Positions 25,513 to 34,936 of a DNA stretch of 39,993 nt are shown here, piece after piece; the first letter of the stretch is position 1, and each line of letters starts with the position of its first letter. The translations under genes and the position numbers were made by a program. Source of the stretch: Chitinophagaceae bacterium UBA4857 (lineage in GTDB: Bacteria; Bacteroidota; Bacteroidia; Chitinophagales; Chitinophagaceae); the NCBI GenBank assembly GCA_002399735.1, contig DHEF01000002.1, positions 242,462-282,454 of the forward strand. Reading direction: 5' to 3'. Below the pieces are notes generated by a model. It saw nothing but the letters and a program-made list of their open reading frames with translations, was not told the origin of the DNA and made no database searches.

Positions 25513-26547
25513 ATGTCAAAACAGGTACTTGTAATAAAATTGGGTACAGCGGCTATTACCGGTAAAAACGGGGCCATTAGTACAGGCATTGTAAAAAAGC
25601 TGGCGGCCGAGATTGCTGCATTACGCAAACAATACAATATAGTTTTAGTATCCAGCGGGGCGGTTGGCAGCGGTAAAAGTTTTATTAATAATTACCAGGG
25701 TACTATAACCGAACGTAAAGCCGCTGCGGCTATTGGTAATCCTATATTAATACGTTTATACCATAAACATTTACACCCTTACGGCATTACGGTGGCGCAA
25801 GCCCTTTGCGAAAGACATCATTTTGCCAACCGTAAACAATTTTTACAGCTTAAAGAAACTTTTGAAACCTTTTGGCGTCATGATATTTTACCTGTTGTGA
25901 ATGAAAACGATTTGGTAAGCAACCTTGAGTTGAAATTTTCTGATAATGATGAACTGGCTACTTTATTAGCCGTTGGTTTTAATGCGGCCACTTTATTATT
26001 GGTAACCACGGCCGGAGGTTTTTTAAACGATCGTAAAGAAGTTATTCCTGTTGTTGAAAAGATAGATGCAGATGTATTAGGTTTTGTTACTAACGATAAA
26101 AGTAGTGTTGGTCTTGGTGGAATGGTATCAAAACTGGCATCGGCCCGCTTAGCCATATCCTTAGGTATTCCTGTTATTATTTGTGGGCTTGGTGCAAACA
26201 ATGCTATTGATAATGCTTTAAAAGGTAAAAACGGTACACAGTTTTTAGCCAAACCATCCAACTTAAAAGCTCGTCAAAAATGGTTAGCCAGCGGCTCTAT
26301 TACACCAGGTAGTGTAACGGTTGACAATGGTGCCGTAAAAGCATTACAAAATAAAAAAAGTTTATTAACGGTTGGTATTACACAAATAAATGGTAAGTTT
26401 TTAAAAGGCGAAGCCATACAAATAAAAACAACCGATGATGAAGTGATCGGTGTGGCAAAAGCCCGTTTTTCATCTACCGAATTACAACAAAAAACCGGCG
26501 AAAAAAATATAATAGCCGCACATGTAGATGATATTGTGTTGTTGTAA
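25513..26547 (+). CDS. proB: Glutamate 5-kinase
   Basis: This 344-residue enzyme phosphorylates glutamate to gamma-glutamyl phosphate, the first step of proline synthesis. The amino-acid-kinase fold shows VIKLGTAAIT, VLVSSGAVGSG, VVNENDLVS, FSDNDELATLLA and GGMVSKLASARLAI. A C-terminal PUA domain (about 265-344; SGSITPGSVTVDNGAVKAL) follows, as in typical enzymes, with normal length. The next enzyme, proA, is not adjacent. The frame has another ATG at 25495, inside the terminator hairpin; I prefer 25513 before the first conserved strand. Convergent with the GLPGLI gene, 8 nt apart. Expression probably depends on readthrough of the hairpin or on a promoter I cannot see. Confidence 0.93.
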   Translation: MSKQVLVIKLGTAAITGKNGAISTGIVKKLAAEIAALRKQYNIVLVSSGAVGSGKSFINNYQGTITERKAAAAIGNPILIRLYHKHLHPYGITVAQALCERHHFANRKQFLQLKETFETFWRHDILPVVNENDLVSNLELKFSDNDELATLLAVGFNAATLLLVTTAGGFLNDRKEVIPVVEKIDADVLGFVTNDKSSVGLGGMVSKLASARLAISLGIPVIICGLGANNAIDNALKGKNGTQFLAKPSNLKARQKWLASGSITPGSVTVDNGAVKALQNKKSLLTVGITQINGKFLKGEAIQIKTTDDEVIGVAKARFSSTELQQKTGEKNIIAAHVDDIVLL

Positions 26548-26555
26548 CCTTTACA

Positions 26556-27392
26556 CTACTTAAGTTCTATCGGGTTATTCTGTTTTTTTAAGTCTTCTTT
26601 TACTTTAGTTACCACTTTTTCCATAGCGTCAGGTGGTATTTGTATCAGGTTTTGTTGAAACATTAAAGCCGGATCACCTTTAAGTTTATTTATATAATCA
26701 TTGTAATCGGCTTCGTTATTAAATAAATGTACCTGTTGTCCTTCCTTTTTGTTTAAGGCTATTTTTTTATCTTTTTTCTCAATACTTAGTGCATTAAAAG
26801 TATGGTGGTTTTCTGTATCGGAAATTTCTAAAATCAATCCCGGCAATCCATAAAACTTATAAGGGCCGTCTGTAATAGGTATGGCGGTTGTGTACCATGC
26901 AATGTAATTTCTTCCAGCAAAAGCGGTTGTAGCTTTTTTGCAATCATAACCCAAAATTGTCTTTGTTTCCTCAGTTGTTTGCCAATTAAGTGTTGGTAGG
27001 TTAGCGATAAAACAAGGTTGTTGTACGCCAATGGTATTGTGAAAATAATATTGGTCTGTTTTAAACATTTTAAATACCTGATGATTGATAATTGCACGAG
27101 GTGGTCGGTTCTGCATATTAAAAGATGGTATTGTTCCAGCCTTTTCTGCTTCCGTTTCAATTGCTTTTAGGGTAGAATCTGATAGATAACGGTTATGGCT
27201 TAAATAATGGCTATAATCATTTCCACTTAAAAGCATCATTTTTTCAGTAACCTTTTTCGTGCTGTCAAATTTATCGGGCTGAAAAATATAATTGTAAAAA
27301 ACGATGTACTCGTATTTTACATCAGCATTTATTTGTGCCTTAGAAATGGAGAATAATAAAACAGTTGTTAGTGTAAAGTAATAGCGTAACAT
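26556..27392 (-). CDS. GLPGLI family secreted protein (second copy)
   Basis: This 278-residue protein has a signal peptide (1-19, ending SKA, Gln20 next). The family segment is YGLPGLILEI (G182-I187 GLPGLI exactly). The C-terminal 60 residues are charged and Lys/Glu-rich (VTKVKEDLKKQNNPIELK). It is the divergent neighbour of the receptor gene at 27982, which shares the second-receptor context of the first GLPGLI gene. Function unknown. The ATG at 27392 is well placed for the signal peptide. Confidence 0.9.
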   Translation of the reverse strand: MLRYYFTLTTVLLFSISKAQINADVKYEYIVFYNYIFQPDKFDSTKKVTEKMMLLSGNDYSHYLSHNRYLSDSTLKAIETEAEKAGTIPSFNMQNRPPRAIINHQVFKMFKTDQYYFHNTIGVQQPCFIANLPTLNWQTTEETKTILGYDCKKATTAFAGRNYIAWYTTAIPITDGPYKFYGLPGLILEISDTENHHTFNALSIEKKDKKIALNKKEGQQVHLFNNEADYNDYINKLKGDPALMFQQNLIQIPPDAMEKVVTKVKEDLKKQNNPIELK

Positions 27393-27981
27393 AGTAAGTG
27401 TTTTAAGCAGTTACTTAAAAATAAAGCAGTTATCACAAACTAAAGGTTAATTATGGTTAACGTATTTTAACCTGTATTTACCGGTTATTGATTTTTGGGT
27501 TACCATCGTACCACCCCTGATGGGCTTTTGTTGTGTCACTCACTTGTACTTTCTGTTTGCTAATCAACAAAAGAAGTCCGAAAGACGGAAAGTCAGCGAC
27601 TTCGCAAGCCAATAGTGAGCATCATATTTCCATTAACTATGAACCATCAACTAACAACTACCTCACCTTTAAGGTTTACTTAACTATTGCATAACATTGC
27701 TTACAGTATTATAGTTACCTTTGCCACTTATTTTAAAAGCCTTTTTTAATAGACCGTTTGCTGAAAATGTTTGTAGCCTGCACAATGCCCAATAGCATTA
27801 ATTCGATATTAGTTATTGGATTAACCTCATTGATACTTTGCGTTGTTACAGTTGAAGAGTGCTACGCAACAGCCGTTGATAGTAGTAATGCAGCTGATAA
27901 CATTATTAATCACTTGCTGCATGTTGAGGCTTAAAAAAAAAGCATCACGATTTTGTCATTCCACCACAACTTTAATAGATA
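27393..27981. other. 590-nt repeat-containing intergenic region
   Basis: No gene is visible. Exact inverted matches are at 27525-27544 (to 25178-25197), 27573-27586 (to 13615-13628) and 27784-27800 (to 13192-13208). A long repeat copy is at 27805-27925. Promoters for both flanking divergent genes must lie here; no clear TAnnTTTG was found. Confidence 0.7.
27784..27925 (+). repeat. Dispersed intergenic repeat, copy B (uninterrupted)
   Basis: 27805-27847 matches 1-43 (40 of 43). The middle (gttgaagagtgctacgcaac) and right part (gttgatagtagtaatgcagc) match the family core at 13723, 36315 and 30595. It looks like the least interrupted copy. Confidence 0.85.
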
Positions 27982-30528
27982 ATGAAAACTATAATTTTTA
28001 CTTTTTGCTTTTTGCTGGTTAGTGTTTTTGGTTTTGCTCAGGTAGATCAGGAACCCGAAATGCCGGCAGGTGCTAAAATTGATGTTCAGTCAAATACTAT
28101 TTACGGAAAAGTTGTAGATGAGAATACTAAAAAAGGTATTACAGCAACATCTGTTCAATTGTTTGTAAAAAATGCAAATGGTACCGATACTTTGGTGGGT
28201 GGTATGTTAACACAAAATAATGGCGATTTTAAATTTGCCAACCTGCAACAGGATTCTGTTTTTCGCATACTTATCTCGGCTATTGGTTACGAACCTTATG
28301 AGCAGACAATTACTGTATCGGCGAAAGCCGGTCAACGTTTTTTTGTGAGTGATTTAGGCAATATTGCTTTGATACAGGAAGTACAACAATTAGGTGGTGT
28401 AACAGTATCGGCCAGCCGTCCTGCATTGGAAATGGGTATTGACCGTAAAGTATTTAATGCATCAAAAAGTTTAGTAGCAAGTGGTGGTACGGCTATTGAT
28501 TTAATGAAAAATATTCCATCTGTATCGGTGGATTTGGAGGGTAATGTACAATTACGTAATAGCTCGCCTCAAATATTTGTAGATGGTCGCCCGACAATTT
28601 TAACGCTTGACCAGATACCCGCAGAAAATATTGATAAGGTTGAATTGATTACAAACCCTTCTGCCAAGTTTGATGCAGCCAGTTCAGGTGGTATCATCAA
28701 TATTGTTTTGAAGAAAAACAAACGAATGGGTTTGAACGGTGTGGCCAGTGCAGGTGTTGGTTACCCCAATATTTTAAATGGCAACCTGAGTCTTAATTTA
28801 CGAGAAGGTAAATTTAATTTCTTTTTAAACGGTGGTTTTAATCAATCTGGTGGTAAAGCAAAAGGTGAAACCGAAAGACAAAACAAATCCGGTGGTGTAA
28901 TTCAAAATTATTTTAATCAAAATACTTTTAATGATCGTACCCGCAGGTTTGGTAATGGCCGTGTTGGTGTTGATTATTTTATGACAAACCGTAGCACTAT
29001 CTCACTATCGCAGCAAATTGGTGGTGGCGGATTTAAAAGTGATGAAGAGCAGTTTCAGGAAAATTTAAATAACGCAAAAGATATGGTTTATTACGGTGAA
29101 CGTTTTTCTACTTACCGTAATAGAATGAACCGTAATGGTACGGCTTTAAATTTTAAACATACTTTTCCTAAAGAGGGGCGGGAGTTAACGGCCGACGTAA
29201 GTTATAACTATGGTAACAATAGTGGTAAATCAAATATCATCAATAATTATTACAATCCTGATGGATCAGTTTATCAACCATCCAGCCTGGTGCGTAATGA
29301 TAATAATGGTAGTAACCGTCAGTTAACCATACAAACAGATTTCGTAAATCCTATTACGGAGAATATAAAATTAGAAGGTGGCTTACGCAGCTTTACCAAT
29401 TGGTTTAAAAGTAAGTACGATGCCTTTAGTGTTGATGGTGTTACCGAAACTAAATTGCCATTAAGCAATAACTACGAGTATAACGAAAATGTGTTTGCCG
29501 GTTATTTAACCTACTCGCAAAAAATAAAAACATTCTCTTATCAGGCAGGTTTACGCACGGAGTATTCTAAGTTTAATGGTTTGTTAGTTGATAGTGCACA
29601 GAAGTTTGGTTACGAGTTTCCAACTAAGTTAAAAAACATTTGGAATGCTTTATTTCCAAGTTTATTTTTAACGAAGGAGTTAAACGATAAAGCACAAATT
29701 CAGGCTAACTATTCAAGAAGAATTCGTCGTCCTAATTTCTGGAACATTAATCCGTTTGTCGATATTTCAGATCCGGTAAACTTGCGTCAGGGTAATCCTG
29801 CTTTACGTCCGGAGTTTATTAATTCGTTTGAAATTAACTATAGCCAGAATTACAAGAAAGGAAATTTCCTGGGTGTATTGTATCTGAGAAATAACCCTGA
29901 TGATATTATGCAATACAGCGATACCATTAGTGCTGCGCAATATGAACAATTGAAAAATGCAGGTGTTGACCCTAATGCTATTTTAAATACTTATATCAAT
30001 GCCGGTGTAACCAATCGTTATGGTGCCGAGTTTACAGTACAACATAAGATTAGCGAAAATTTTGATATTACACCAACTGTTAACCTGCAATACCGCACGG
30101 TAAAAGCAAATGTAAACGAGCAGGATTTAAGCAACGAAGGTTTTAACTGGGAAGCAAAATTAATAGCCAATTACAAACTGGTTACACCAAACAATAAACT
30201 ATTCAACAACCTTGGTTTTCAGTTAACAGGTGAGTATGAGTCGGCACAGGTAATTGCACAGGGAAAAGAAAAGCCACAATATGGTTTTGACTTTGCCATG
30301 AAAAAAGATTTCCTGAAAAACAACAGAGCTACTATTACGTTTGCCGTAAACGATGTATTAAACTCACAACGTTGGGGTACTATTTACGATACCGAAAATT
30401 TTTATCAGGATTCGTACCGTCGTTGGAATGTGCGTAGTTTTCGTTTAACGTTTAGCTACAAATTTGGCGATAGTAATTTTTCATTTACCAATAACCGTCG
30501 TAATGGTGGTGGTGGCGATGAAGGATAG
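27982..30528 (+). CDS. Outer-membrane TonB-dependent-type receptor (second)
   Basis: This 848-residue outer-membrane protein has a signal peptide (1-19, ending GFA, Gln20 next). A carboxypeptidase-regulatory-like domain follows (about 35-125; TIYGKVVDENTKKGITATSV). Then a plug-like domain (about 130-235; AIDLMKNIPSVSVDLEGNVQ, QIFVDGRP, IDKVELITNPSAKFDAASSG, GIINIVLKK). The barrel occupies about 240-840 (end of the barrel region near FRLTFSYKFGDSNFSF), and a Gly/Asn/Arg-rich tail NRRNGGGGDEG ends it. No SusD partner. The ligand is unknown. It has a GLPGLI gene as divergent neighbour. Transcription probably ends at the terminator at 30686. Confidence 0.9.
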   Translation: MKTIIFTFCFLLVSVFGFAQVDQEPEMPAGAKIDVQSNTIYGKVVDENTKKGITATSVQLFVKNANGTDTLVGGMLTQNNGDFKFANLQQDSVFRILISAIGYEPYEQTITVSAKAGQRFFVSDLGNIALIQEVQQLGGVTVSASRPALEMGIDRKVFNASKSLVASGGTAIDLMKNIPSVSVDLEGNVQLRNSSPQIFVDGRPTILTLDQIPAENIDKVELITNPSAKFDAASSGGIINIVLKKNKRMGLNGVASAGVGYPNILNGNLSLNLREGKFNFFLNGGFNQSGGKAKGETERQNKSGGVIQNYFNQNTFNDRTRRFGNGRVGVDYFMTNRSTISLSQQIGGGGFKSDEEQFQENLNNAKDMVYYGERFSTYRNRMNRNGTALNFKHTFPKEGRELTADVSYNYGNNSGKSNIINNYYNPDGSVYQPSSLVRNDNNGSNRQLTIQTDFVNPITENIKLEGGLRSFTNWFKSKYDAFSVDGVTETKLPLSNNYEYNENVFAGYLTYSQKIKTFSYQAGLRTEYSKFNGLLVDSAQKFGYEFPTKLKNIWNALFPSLFLTKELNDKAQIQANYSRRIRRPNFWNINPFVDISDPVNLRQGNPALRPEFINSFEINYSQNYKKGNFLGVLYLRNNPDDIMQYSDTISAAQYEQLKNAGVDPNAILNTYINAGVTNRYGAEFTVQHKISENFDITPTVNLQYRTVKANVNEQDLSNEGFNWEAKLIANYKLVTPNNKLFNNLGFQLTGEYESAQVIAQGKEKPQYGFDFAMKKDFLKNNRATITFAVNDVLNSQRWGTIYDTENFYQDSYRRWNVRSFRLTFSYKFGDSNFSFTNNRRNGGGGDEG

Positions 30529-30540
30529 TGTAGCGGTTTT

Positions 30541-30615
30541 TATGTTACCAACTGTAGTAACACAGATGATCGTTCCTTGCGTCGCACTCTTGTACTGCAT
30601 ATCGCTATTCAACAC
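30541..30615 (-). repeat. Dispersed intergenic repeat, copy E
   Basis: The reverse complement of 30558-30595 matches 13723-13760 at 37 of 38. The flanking gcatatcgctattc (30597-30610) is shared with 22550-22563. Confidence 0.88.
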
Positions 30616-30658
30616 GTGGATAGTGTAAGTGTATTGTTGTTTGGCAAGAAAAATTATT

Positions 30659-31201
30659 TTAAAAAGTTCTTGAGATGCTGATACCAGGCGCCCATAATAT
30701 TTGGGCGCCTTTTTCTTTTATCATCAGTAGTTTAACCGCAACGCCCCATTGTTCATCCAGGTAATATGTGCCGTTTAATTGTGTACAAAAATTAATGGCA
30801 TGTGTGCCTTGGTAAACGCCCCAACCAACACCGCTTTGTAAACTTACCTGTGATGTTGTTGTGGGGTTTGTAATTATACCACCCAATAAACGGCTGTGTA
30901 CATAATTGCCATTTTTAAAACTATAACCCGCTTCTTTATCTTTTTTACCCAAAAAAAAGTCAACACCGGCACTGCCAATCCAGCCAATAATAGATGCAGG
31001 TTTGGTAATACCAAAGCGATGGTTACTGATGGAATATTGTAGGCCTGCACCGGCAATATGTGTTTCATTAAAATTGCTTAGGGGAACACTTAAACCGGCA
31101 CTTACTTCCTGTTTATTACCAGAAACAGTACTCTGTCCCTTGGAGCATAAAGCGGCTACCAGCAAGACGAATAGGAAACATTTTCGTATAAATGGAAACA
31201 T
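30659..31201 (-). CDS. Small exported protein, probably outer-membrane beta-barrel
   Basis: This 180-residue protein has a signal peptide (about 1-22, ending SKG, Gln23 next). The mature part alternates short beta segments (SAGLSVPLSNF, AGLQYSISNHRFGI, SLQSGVGWGVYQG, WGVAVKLLMI) and ends with an aromatic residue (SISRTF), as typical of an 8-10-strand outer-membrane barrel. I do not recognise a family. Its last coding stretch (about residues 163-173, around GAQILWAPG) contains a strong hairpin that also acts for the opposite strand. ATG at 31201. Convergent with the receptor at 27982. Confidence 0.7.
   Translation of the reverse strand: MFPFIRKCFLFVLLVAALCSKGQSTVSGNKQEVSAGLSVPLSNFNETHIAGAGLQYSISNHRFGITKPASIIGWIGSAGVDFFLGKKDKEAGYSFKNGNYVHSRLLGGIITNPTTTSQVSLQSGVGWGVYQGTHAINFCTQLNGTYYLDEQWGVAVKLLMIKEKGAQILWAPGISISRTF
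30686..30714 (+). terminator. Terminator for the plus-strand receptor, inside the convergent gene
   Basis: AGGCGCCCA (30686-30694) pairs exactly with TGGGCGCCT (30702-30710), followed by TTTTT (30710-30714), C and TTTT. The T-run orientation suits the receptor ending at 30528. The hairpin lies wholly within the coding region of the minus-strand gene at 30659. Confidence 0.75.
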
Positions 31202-31360
31202 GATAGCAGCAAGATACTGTAAAAACTAAAGTAAAACAGGCATTTATCACTACTGCGGTTGTAGGTAGTAAGCTTTATCAATTAATTAATTTTGTTCACT
31301 TTAGCCCTTTAAAACGCAATAAAACCCCGAATTTTACGCTTACTAAAAAACGTACTGCTA

Positions 31361-34300
31361 TTGAGTCAGTTAAGGCGTATATCTTTCTGCTTTATCCTAC
31401 TGCTTATCTTTTTTACAAAAGTTAATGCGCAGGCGCCTGCAACTTCTAACCTGCGTCAAAAATTAATTCCCATTCAGGCCGATAGTATTGTTTTAGATAC
31501 TTTGAGTATTATTCCCAACTCGTTACGTATTCCGCAGCATGATACTAACTATTACCGGGTAGATTATGTAAATGCCATTTTATATTGGAAACAACGTCCG
31601 TCAATAGAAATGATTACGGTAGAGTACAGGGTTTTTCCATATAAACTAAACCCTGTTGCGCAACGTATGAACTATGATAGCTTGGTAAGGTTTAGTACTA
31701 CGCCTTTTGTTTACAATATAAATGACGATTTAACCGATGCCCAGCGAGGTATTTTTAATTTTGGCAATATACAGGCATCAGGAAGTTTTGGCCGGCAAAT
31801 TGGTTTTGGTAATAACCAGGATGCAGTTTTAAACTCAACCTTAAATGTACAGCTAAGTGGTATGCTGGGCGATAGTATTGAATTGCAGGCCGCAATTACC
31901 GATAATAATATCCCCATTCAACCCGATGGAAATACACAGCAATTAAACGAGTTTGATGAAGTGTATATCAGGTTTAAGAAAAAGAACTGGCAACTGAATA
32001 TAGGTGATATTGATATAAGACAAAATCAATCGTATTTTCTTAATTTTTACAAAAGGCTACAAGGTGTGTCATTTAACACGATTAACGATGTAAGTAAAAA
32101 TATCAAGTCTTCTACACTTGCCAGTGCATCCATTGCAAAAGGAAAATTTACCCGCAATATTTTTGAAGGATTGGAAGGGAACCAAGGGCCTTACAGATTG
32201 CAAGGTGCTAATGGCGAAATATTTTTTATTGTATTGGGTAATACCGAACGTGTTTTTTTAGATGGTGAACTGTTGCAACGTGGCGAAGACCAGGATTATG
32301 TTATCAATTACAATACGGCTGAGATTACATTTACGCCTAAGCGCATGATTACAAAAGATAGTCGTATCCAAATTGAATTTGAATACGCTGATCGGAACTT
32401 TTTAAATGCCAATGTATTTTTGACACAGGAATTTGACCTGAACAAAAAAGCAAAAGTGCGTTTCGGTTTTTTTAATAACAGCGATGCAAAAAACTCATCC
32501 ATTAATCAGGTGTTAGATGCTCCGCAAAAACATTTTCTATCACAGTTGGGCGACAGTGTACAACGGGCCTTTTATTCTTCCGCTGCATTGGATACTTTTT
32601 CAGCCGGTAAAATTTTGTACGAAAAAGTATATGTAGGCATAGATTCATTTTACCGTTACTCCACCAATCCCGAATTGGCAAAATACAGTTTAGGCTTTTT
32701 AGAAGTTGGTTTTGGTAATGGTAATTATGTGCCCGATTATAATGGCGCTAATGGTAAAGTGTATGTATATATTGAACCGGTGGGTGGTGTAAAACAAGGT
32801 AATTACGAACCAGCAGTTTTGTTGGTAACGCCCAAAAAGCAACAAGTGTTTGATTTAGGTGTTGACTATAACTTTAACGAAAACACAGTGCTTAAAGTGG
32901 AAGGAGCCATGAGTAATTACGATGTTAATACTTTTTCTAAACTGGATAAAAGTGATAATAATGGGTTTGCCGGTAAAGTTCAATTTGTCAATAAAGCAAA
33001 GTTATCAGTAAAAAGAGGGACTTACCTGCAAACAAACTTTGATTATGAATATGTGCAGGATAAATTTAAACCTTTGGAAAGGTTACGCTCCGTAGAGTTT
33101 ACCCGTGATTGGGGTTTGCCTATATTAACCACTGTTGCTACTGAAAATATTATACGTTTTTCCAGCGGTGTGCTGAACAATAAAAACGAAGGCGTTACCT
33201 ATAAGTTTACCAATTACAATCGTTCGGATAGTTATAAAGGCTATCAGAATACTGTATTGCATAAAGCAAACTATAGCGGTTGGGTGTTTAATAATGATTT
33301 CACTATTACTAATTTTTCCACCGGAACTGATAAAGGACATTTCCTACGCCCCGTATTAGATGTTAGTAAACAGTTTAAAAAATTGTATGACTGGCGCATG
33401 GGTGGCCGTTATACATTGGAGCAAAATATAACCCGTTCAAAAGAAACGGATACACTTGCTGCTACTGCATTTTCGTTTGACACCTATACAGTGTATGTAA
33501 AATCTGACGAGAAAAAGAAAAATCGTTACGGGGTAAGCTTTTTTACCCGTTCGGATAAATACAAAATGCCGGGCATACAGGATTTAGTAAGGGGCGATAG
33601 AAGTTATAATGTAAATGTACAGACGGATTTATTGGCTAACGAAAAAAGACAGTTGTATGTAAATGCTACTTACCGTAAACTAAAAGTGTACGAACAAACA
33701 TTATCGCAACAAACTGCCGACGAAAGTATTTTGGGTAGGGTAGAGTATATGATGAATGAATGGAAAGGTTTTGTTACCGGTAATGCTTTATACGAAGTAG
33801 GTGCAGGGCAGGAGCAGCGCCGAGATTTTGCTTACTTAGAAGTACCGGCAGGGCAAGGACAATATGCATGGATTGATTATAACGAAAATGGCCAACAGGA
33901 ATTAAACGAATTTGAGTTGGCCATGTATCCTGACCAGGCAAAGTTTATTCGTTTGTTTACACCTACTAATGATTTTATAAAAGCCAATTACACAACGTTC
34001 AATTATAATATTTCTATTAACCCAAGAATACTGTGGGGCGGTAATGATGTTAAAGGCATTAAAAAAACGCTAGCAAAATTTAACTTAAACAGCTCCTTAC
34101 AAATAACCAATAAAACCGTTGCTAAGGGTACATTTCAAGCCAATCCTTTTAAGTTGAATGTGAATGATACGGGTTTAATTACTTTAAATACGGCTATTGT
34201 AAATACACTATCGTTTAACAGGTTTAGTAATGTGTGGGGTGTTGATATAAGTAATTTAAACAACAGCGGTAAAGCTTTGCTAACCTATGGTTACGAAAGC

Positions 34301-34846
34301 AGAAAGACAAATGATTGGACAAGCAAGTTCAGATGGAATATGTCTAAGTTGTTTTTATTAAACCTTAACCTGCGAAAAGCCAGGAACGAATTATACACGG
34401 CCAATGCGCAGTTTGATAATCGTAATTATGATTTAGGAATTTATAGTTTGGAGCCGGGTTTATCGTTCATTAACGGTACTACTTTTAGGATTGCAGGCTT
34501 GTATAAGTTAGAATCAAAACAAAACAAACCGGTATTTGGTAACGAAAGTTCTTTGTCTCATTCTTTAACAGCCGAATCAAAATATAATCTGCTACAAAAT
34601 ACTGCCGTGTTAGGTAAGTTTACTTTTCAGAATATTGATTACAAACAAGGAACAAACAATCTATTATCCCCTGTAAGTTATATGATACTGGAAGGTTTGT
34701 TACCGGGTAAAAACTATATCTGGAATGTCACCATCACTAAAAGATTAATGAACAATCTGGAGCTTAATTTTCAATACGATGGCCGTAAATCAGCGGATAG
34801 CAGAACGATACACTCGGGTAGGGCTACGGTTACCGCCATTTTATAG
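31361..34846 (+). CDS. Large outer-membrane beta-barrel protein, function unknown
   Basis: This 1161-residue protein has a signal peptide (1-23, ending VNA, Gln24 next) and a long beta-rich body. A module at about 285-350 (GPYRLQGANGEIFFIVLG, ERVFLDGELLQRG, NYNTAEITFTPKRMITKD, IEFEYAD) is also known, as I recall, in large surface proteins of the SprA type and other Bacteroidota outer-membrane proteins. Residues 839-850 (DYNENGQQELNE) fit an EF-hand-like calcium loop. The C-terminal third alternates beta strands typical of a barrel (LELNFQYDGRK). The start is TTG at 31361, because no ATG precedes the signal peptide. No neighbour is cotranscribed with certainty. It is shorter than SprA (over 2000 residues), so it is not SprA. 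Confidence 0.8.
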   Translation: MSQLRRISFCFILLLIFFTKVNAQAPATSNLRQKLIPIQADSIVLDTLSIIPNSLRIPQHDTNYYRVDYVNAILYWKQRPSIEMITVEYRVFPYKLNPVAQRMNYDSLVRFSTTPFVYNINDDLTDAQRGIFNFGNIQASGSFGRQIGFGNNQDAVLNSTLNVQLSGMLGDSIELQAAITDNNIPIQPDGNTQQLNEFDEVYIRFKKKNWQLNIGDIDIRQNQSYFLNFYKRLQGVSFNTINDVSKNIKSSTLASASIAKGKFTRNIFEGLEGNQGPYRLQGANGEIFFIVLGNTERVFLDGELLQRGEDQDYVINYNTAEITFTPKRMITKDSRIQIEFEYADRNFLNANVFLTQEFDLNKKAKVRFGFFNNSDAKNSSINQVLDAPQKHFLSQLGDSVQRAFYSSAALDTFSAGKILYEKVYVGIDSFYRYSTNPELAKYSLGFLEVGFGNGNYVPDYNGANGKVYVYIEPVGGVKQGNYEPAVLLVTPKKQQVFDLGVDYNFNENTVLKVEGAMSNYDVNTFSKLDKSDNNGFAGKVQFVNKAKLSVKRGTYLQTNFDYEYVQDKFKPLERLRSVEFTRDWGLPILTTVATENIIRFSSGVLNNKNEGVTYKFTNYNRSDSYKGYQNTVLHKANYSGWVFNNDFTITNFSTGTDKGHFLRPVLDVSKQFKKLYDWRMGGRYTLEQNITRSKETDTLAATAFSFDTYTVYVKSDEKKKNRYGVSFFTRSDKYKMPGIQDLVRGDRSYNVNVQTDLLANEKRQLYVNATYRKLKVYEQTLSQQTADESILGRVEYMMNEWKGFVTGNALYEVGAGQEQRRDFAYLEVPAGQGQYAWIDYNENGQQELNEFELAMYPDQAKFIRLFTPTNDFIKANYTTFNYNISINPRILWGGNDVKGIKKTLAKFNLNSSLQITNKTVAKGTFQANPFKLNVNDTGLITLNTAIVNTLSFNRFSNVWGVDISNLNNSGKALLTYGYESRKTNDWTSKFRWNMSKLFLLNLNLRKARNELYTANAQFDNRNYDLGIYSLEPGLSFINGTTFRIAGLYKLESKQNKPVFGNESSLSHSLTAESKYNLLQNTAVLGKFTFQNIDYKQGTNNLLSPVSYMILEGLLPGKNYIWNVTITKRLMNNLELNFQYDGRKSADSRTIHSGRATVTAIL

Positions 34847-34936
34847 TAGCTGATGCAGGAAGTTTTGTAATAGGACGTCTAATGGTTTTATTAAACTAAG
34901 GCATTTGTTCATTATGCTGCTTTATAATTTTTGCCA

